Part shown: in pieces, positions 48,642-51,811 of the stretch
Numbering within the stretch: position 1 is the stretch's first letter
Layout of the letters: each line of letters opens with the position of its first letter
Source of the DNA: Hyphomicrobiaceae bacterium
Lineage (GTDB): Bacteria; Pseudomonadota; Alphaproteobacteria; Rhizobiales; Hyphomicrobiaceae
Length of the DNA: 51,811 nt
NCBI GenBank assembly: GCA_025359185.1
Contig: JANYHF010000070.1
Location: forward strand, 1 to 51,811
Direction of reading: 5' to 3'
Notes under the pieces: generated by a model
Seen by the model: only the letters and a program-made list of their open reading frames with translations
Told to the model about the DNA's origin: nothing
Database searches by the model: none
Translations under genes and position numbers: made by a program

Positions 48642-49133
48642 ATGCGATCTCGCAAGTGCACAAAAGTTTTTGAGGCCGCGAGGGGAACCAGGGAGGGGCA
48701 AATACGCGACGAAGATGACACGATTGAGGAGGGCGCTGAAGGCAGCGGTAGGCAGCGCTTGGACAAGTGGCTCTGGTATGTGCGGCTGGCCAAAACCCGC
48801 AGTCTGGCGCAAAAACTGATCATTGGCGGGCACGTCCGGCTGAACCGGGAACGCATCATTAAGCCGAGCCAGCTGGTGCAGCTTGGCGATCTTGTTGGCG
48901 TTCTGGTGGAGCAGCGGCTGCGACTTCTGCGTGTGGCGGGCATTGGCACACGGCGTGGCCCCGCGCCAGAAGCCGCACTCTTGTTTGAGGACCTGACGGC
49001 CGTCGCAAAGACCCCGCCGGAGGGCAGCGAGGCGGCTAAGCCCGTTGAGGAGACACCTGCGCCGCGTGATCTGGGGGCGGGCCGTCCGACCAAATTGGAG
49101 CGGCGGCAGCTAGACCGCTTGCGCGGACGCTGA
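48642..49133 (+). CDS. S4-domain RNA-binding protein (HslR/Hsp15-like)
   Basis: A 163-residue protein if started at ATG 48642; a TTG at 48603 is in frame. An acidic N-terminus ([15 protein letters not shown]) is followed by an S4 domain ([22 protein letters not shown], then [21 protein letters not shown]), and a C-terminal tail ends in a basic [13 protein letters not shown]. Hsp15 binds free 50S subunits carrying nascent chains after heat stress, which is the likely role by family. It precedes fdxA by 116 bases. In related genomes a helicase gene often precedes it, but here the neighbour is the divergent hydrolase. Confidence 0.88.
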   Translation: MRSRKCTKVFEAARGTREGQIRDEDDTIEEGAEGSGRQRLDKWLWYVRLAKTRSLAQKLIIGGHVRLNRERIIKPSQLVQLGDLVGVLVEQRLRLLRVAGIGTRRGPAPEAALLFEDLTAVAKTPPEGSEAAKPVEETPAPRDLGAGRPTKLERRQLDRLRGR

Positions 49134-49249
49134 GCGCTCAGCCCATTGCCAGCCTCAATGGCGTCAATGATAGCAGGACGGCTTGCGGCCTCCCGGAGCT
49201 TGGGTTATGGACGGCCGGACGCCGCCGTCGGCCCTTCGAGGAAACCGCT

Positions 49250-49588
49250 TTGACCTATATCGTCACCGAAGCCTGCATCAAGTGCAAGTTCACCGATTGC
49301 GTCGAAGTCTGCCCCGTCGATTGCTTCTACGAGGGTGCCAATATGCTGGTGATCCACCCCGACGAGTGCATTGATTGTGGCGTCTGCGAGCCCGAATGCC
49401 CGATCGATGCGATCAAGCCCGACACCGAGAAGGGTCTGGACAAGTGGCTTGAGGTCAATCGCGACTTTTCCGGCAAATGGCCCAATATTACGTCGAAAAA
49501 GGACGCGCCTGACGACGCCAAGGCGTTTGAGACTGAAACCGGTAAATTCGACAAGTATTTTTCCGCCGAACCCGGCTCAGGTGACTGA
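49250..49588 (+). CDS. fdxA: 7Fe ferredoxin (FdxA type)
   Basis: A 112-residue electron carrier. It starts at TTG 49250, with GAGGAAA six bases upstream; the product (M)[24 protein letters not shown] is the standard start, so the TTG is secure. Two Cys clusters are seen: CIKC...[10 protein letters not shown] for the 3Fe-4S/4Fe-4S pair and [12 protein letters not shown] for the other cluster, as in Azotobacter-type 7Fe ferredoxins. The C-terminal extension with [17 protein letters not shown] is also typical. A terminator follows directly. Confidence 0.97.
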   Translation: MTYIVTEACIKCKFTDCVEVCPVDCFYEGANMLVIHPDECIDCGVCEPECPIDAIKPDTEKGLDKWLEVNRDFSGKWPNITSKKDAPDDAKAFETETGKFDKYFSAEPGSGD

Positions 49589-49592
49589 CGGA

Positions 49593-49613
49593 CCGCTGAA
49601 ACAGCGGGTTTTG
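49593..49613 (+). terminator. Rho-independent terminator after fdxA
   Basis: CCGCTG (49593-49598) pairs with CAGCGG (49602-49607) around an AAA loop, followed by GTTTTG. It begins five bases after the fdxA stop. The stem is short and the T run only four bases, so termination may be partial. Confidence 0.7.
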
Positions 49614-50100
49614 TGTGACCGAATGCGGCACGGAAGTTGCTGAGTGGTAGGTCCACCAGTAACCTGCAGAGGACGATTGTGCCAGTCCGGTGAGGGCATC
49701 AAGGTAGCGTTAACAAAGAAGCCCTTCATTCGGAGACAATTTTCTGTTATAATCTCTCCTTAGGTGAACAAGAGAAACTCGCGAGCAGCGGATGGCACGC
49801 CGCAACCGGACCGGCTTTGCCGGAAAGCGGTTGTGGATTCATATTTCGGTTGTGGCAAGCAAAGCGATCAGGCGACTGATCGGCGATGGCTTTCTGCGCC
49901 CAGAACTATGCCTGTGTCCGATGCTTCGCGTCTCCGCGTTTGCTCCGGATTAGATCGCTTCCATATACATCCCTAGGGCCGATCTACCGAATCCTTAACG
50001 TCCCGTCAACGGTCTTCCGCGCCCGTTGCCGGTATCAATTCGTGCCGCTTCCCCCGGCGGCTGACGGACTGTTGCATAACGTTGGAATGAGAGTCGAGTG
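49614..50100. other. Long gap before carD with a perfect -10 element
   Basis: No gene is convincing in these 490 bases. TATAAT at 49748-49753 has TTCATT 17 bases upstream, a weak -35, and may start carD transcription with a leader of about 340 bases. The leader contains a perfect 7-bp hairpin CGATCAG-GCGA-CTGATCG (49865-49882) with a GNRA-type loop. A 70-codon frame at 49764 lacks family features and a ribosome site. Confidence 0.45.
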
Positions 50101-51285
50101 ATGGCCGCGAAAACCCTGGCGAACAAGAATCTGGCAACCAAGAGCAAGGTGACAACTGGGACGGCTGGTAAGGACGCCGCGTCGGCATCTTCGAAGATGA
50201 AAACGGCCATGGCCAAGCGCACGGCTGCCCATGCCTCTGCCACGCACGCGAAGGCGAAAGTTGGGCCCAAGCCTGTGGCCAAGGCAGCGACTAAGGCAGG
50301 CCCCACAGCAAAACTCGTGACACCTGTCAAAGGTGGGGCCGCGACGAAAGCGCCTGCTCCAAAGGCCGCCGCGCCGCGTGCCGTCGAGCGCGCACCTACG
50401 ACGCCGGTGGCCAAGCCGCCAGCTCCGGGTGCTGCTGTTCAGCAGGCTGAGGACCGGGTGCGCAGTATGCGAGCCGCCTCCGCCCGGGCGCACGCACCAG
50501 TGGCCACACCGCAGCAGTCCATGGCCGCGGCCAAGCCGGCAGCTCCGGTCAACGCGGGCCTGCCGCCACGTCCGGTGCTCGCCGCAAGCCATGCTCATGC
50601 CGCAACGCCCGCTCCCAAGCGGCCCGCCGGTGCGCCGCTGTCAACACAGCTGCCGCGCGATGTGATCGATGCCTTGGCTGCCTCCAAACTTGAGGCCAAT
50701 AAGAAGAAAACATCACAACGGCATGGCTTTAAGATCGGAGAATATGTGGTGTACCCGTCGCATGGCGTCGGCAAGATCATGGCCATCGAGGAGCAGGTCG
50801 TTGCGGGCCATGCGCTGGAACTGTTCGTCATCAACTTCGAGCAGGAGAAGATGACGCTCCGTGTGCCAACAGCAAAACTGGTCGCCGTCGGGATGCGCAA
50901 GCTCGCCGAAGAAGGCATCGTGCGCCGGGCGATGGAGACGCTGCGTGGCCGTGCCCGCGTCAAGCGCACCATGTGGAGCCGCCGGGCGCAAGAGTACGAA
51001 AACAAGATCAACTCGGGCGACCTCGTCTCGATTTCCGAAGTCGTGCGCGATCTATACCGGGCTGAGACGCAGCCGGAACAGTCGTACTCGGAGCGTCAGC
51101 TGTTCGAGGCCGCGCTCGACCGGATGAGCCGCGAAATCGCCGCCATCGAAAAGCTGGATGAGCGCGGGGCGGTGCAGAAAATCACCGACGTGCTGTCCAA
51201 GAGCGCACGCGGCCGGGCCGCCACCAAGCTCGCCGAGGAAGCCGCCGCAGCCGGTGGCGAGGGCAGCGAGGGGCAAGCGGCCTAG
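50101..51285 (+). CDS. carD: CarD-family transcription regulator with histone-H1-like N-terminus
   Basis: A 394-residue protein. The CarD/CdnL core spans about residues 205-370: it opens HGFKIGEYVVYPSHGVGKIMAIEE, the RNA-polymerase-interacting domain, and continues in the helical DNA-binding part (MRKLAEEGIVRRAMETLRGRARVKRTMWSRRAQEYENKINSGD). CarD proteins stabilise open complexes at rRNA and other promoters. The first 205 residues are nearly only Ala, Lys, Pro, Thr and Val (AAKPAAPV type repeats), like histone H1 tails; usual alphaproteobacterial CarD is about 170 residues. The ATG at 50101 is preferred over GTG 50098. A terminator follows at 51318. Confidence 0.93.
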   Translation: MAAKTLANKNLATKSKVTTGTAGKDAASASSKMKTAMAKRTAAHASATHAKAKVGPKPVAKAATKAGPTAKLVTPVKGGAATKAPAPKAAAPRAVERAPTTPVAKPPAPGAAVQQAEDRVRSMRAASARAHAPVATPQQSMAAAKPAAPVNAGLPPRPVLAASHAHAATPAPKRPAGAPLSTQLPRDVIDALAASKLEANKKKTSQRHGFKIGEYVVYPSHGVGKIMAIEEQVVAGHALELFVINFEQEKMTLRVPTAKLVAVGMRKLAEEGIVRRAMETLRGRARVKRTMWSRRAQEYENKINSGDLVSISEVVRDLYRAETQPEQSYSERQLFEAALDRMSREIAAIEKLDERGAVQKITDVLSKSARGRAATKLAEEAAAAGGEGSEGQAA

Positions 51286-51317
51286 AGCCGTTTACGCTGT
51301 TTGCCCGATCAGAAATG

Positions 51318-51351
51318 CGGGGGCCGTGCGCAAGTGCGGCCCTCATTTTTT
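51318..51351 (+). terminator. Rho-independent terminator after carD
   Basis: GGGCCG (51321-51326) pairs with CGGCCC (51337-51342) around TGCGCAAGTG, and after TCA a run of six T follows. It lies about 35 bases after the carD stop and gives that gene a clean end. Confidence 0.85.
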
Positions 51352-51748
51352 GAACGGCATCCGCGCACCGCGGAGCGCATGACCGTGTTCATTCCCGCTC
51401 ATTCAGTGCTGTTAGAGAGCAATTGAGTGATGCTTCCCGGTCATTCAGCGGAAAATAGAGCCCGTTGTATGCGCCACTACCGCTCAACGATCAATTGTGC
51501 GGTGCAGCACAATCACCGCAAGGGTCATCGCCTACTGGAAACCCTGAATTGCAAAACCCGGGCGGCGTGGCAAATTGGCGCAGCCACACCGCAGAGGCAT
51601 ATGCGTGCCGTTTTGACCGTCAACGCTGTTCAGATTTATAGCGCAGGTTGAGGGTAGCTGCTAGGTATGTACCTAAGCAGACTCTGAGCACTTGACCAAC
51701 GAATCCAGTTGGTGATTCCGTCTTCCTACTGATTCGCGGAGGCGGGAC
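51352..51748. other. Gene-free region before the last partial gene
   Basis: About 400 bases without a supported gene. Palindromes present are ATTGTGC/GCACAAT (51494-51513) and TAGGTA-TG-TACCTA (51662-51675). TTGACC at 51613 with TTATAG 17 bases on is a weak promoter-like pair. ACCAAC/GTTGGT lies at about 51693-51714. If the last gene is a transposase, an element end should fall here, but no boundary can be fixed. Confidence 0.35.
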
Positions 51749-51811
51749 ATGGCGGGCAAATCTCCAGTGACTGCGAGTGATGAGCAAAAACGGGCGCTGG
51801 AGGCGCTGGCC
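51749..51811 (+). CDS. N-terminus of a possible IS630-type transposase (cut by window end)
   Basis: Twenty-one codons are visible, starting at ATG 51749 six bases after GGAGG. The product begins MAGKSPVTASDEQKRALEAL, which resembles, from memory, the N-termini of IS630-family transposases (helix-turn-helix type) in Rhizobiales. The fragment is too short for certainty; it could also belong to another small DNA-binding family. Confidence 0.45.
   Translation, partial: MAGKSPVTASDEQKRALEALA

Noticed and set aside
49764-49976. 70-codon frame between fdxA and carD
   Set aside because: Mixed, Cys/Arg-rich composition without hydrophobic core or motif and no ribosome site; treated as leader sequence.

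Overview
The window reads as chromosomal DNA of an alphaproteobacterium with high GC content. The main reasons are an uninterrupted str-S10-spc-alpha ribosomal superoperon with adk between secY and rpsM (no rpmJ or rpsD in the cluster), three-gene transhydrogenase (pntAA-pntAB-pntB) next to a tiny aa3-type cytochrome oxidase subunit IV, and an S4 protein-ferredoxin-CarD string. The genus cannot be named from the sequence alone. No rRNA, tRNA, CRISPR array or complete insertion sequence was found.

Layout. 1-240 is a large, multiply self-complementary repeat-like element. 372-6313 holds a phosphosignalling module: an exported protein, a PP2C phosphatase, two FHA proteins (one membrane-anchored) and, divergently, a membrane-spanning Ser/Thr kinase with a C-terminal seven-repeat WD40 propeller. 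6348-7105 has two translationally coupled exported paralogues, followed by a UvrD/PcrA helicase, a giant AsmA-family protein, a CARDB-like exported protein, a PlsC-like acyltransferase, an OmpR/HisKA two-component pair, a small membrane protein, an extended SDR reductase, threonyl-tRNA synthetase and another exported protein. 22375-25764 carries oxidase subunit IV and the proton-translocating transhydrogenase, followed by a universal stress protein and two unassigned membrane proteins. 27829-47127 (minus strand) is the 31-gene translation superoperon running rpsL to rplQ, with a consensus-like promoter at 47401-47429 and a rho-independent terminator at 27683-27716. 47530-51285 holds a BEM46-like hydrolase, an S4 RNA-binding protein, a 7Fe ferredoxin and a CarD regulator with a long histone-H1-like N-terminus; the window ends in the first 21 codons of a possible IS630-type transposase.

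Most unusual points. (1) Five intergenic or in-gene inverted repeats (in pntAB, pntAB/pntB, rplQ/rpoA, rpoA/rpsK, rpsG/rpsL) share one architecture, short degenerate tandem words forming complementary arms, but each uses a different word; all lie inside operons and one is in frame within pntAB. (2) EF-Tu has a divergent, 6-residue-longer switch I in which the usual RGITI motif is replaced. (3) The rpsL leader can fold into two mutually exclusive hairpins, which suggests attenuation. (4) The kinase/FHA/PP2C set looks like a self-contained transmembrane Ser/Thr signalling system without type VI secretion genes nearby. All functions are inferred from sequence motifs read by eye; no database search was run.
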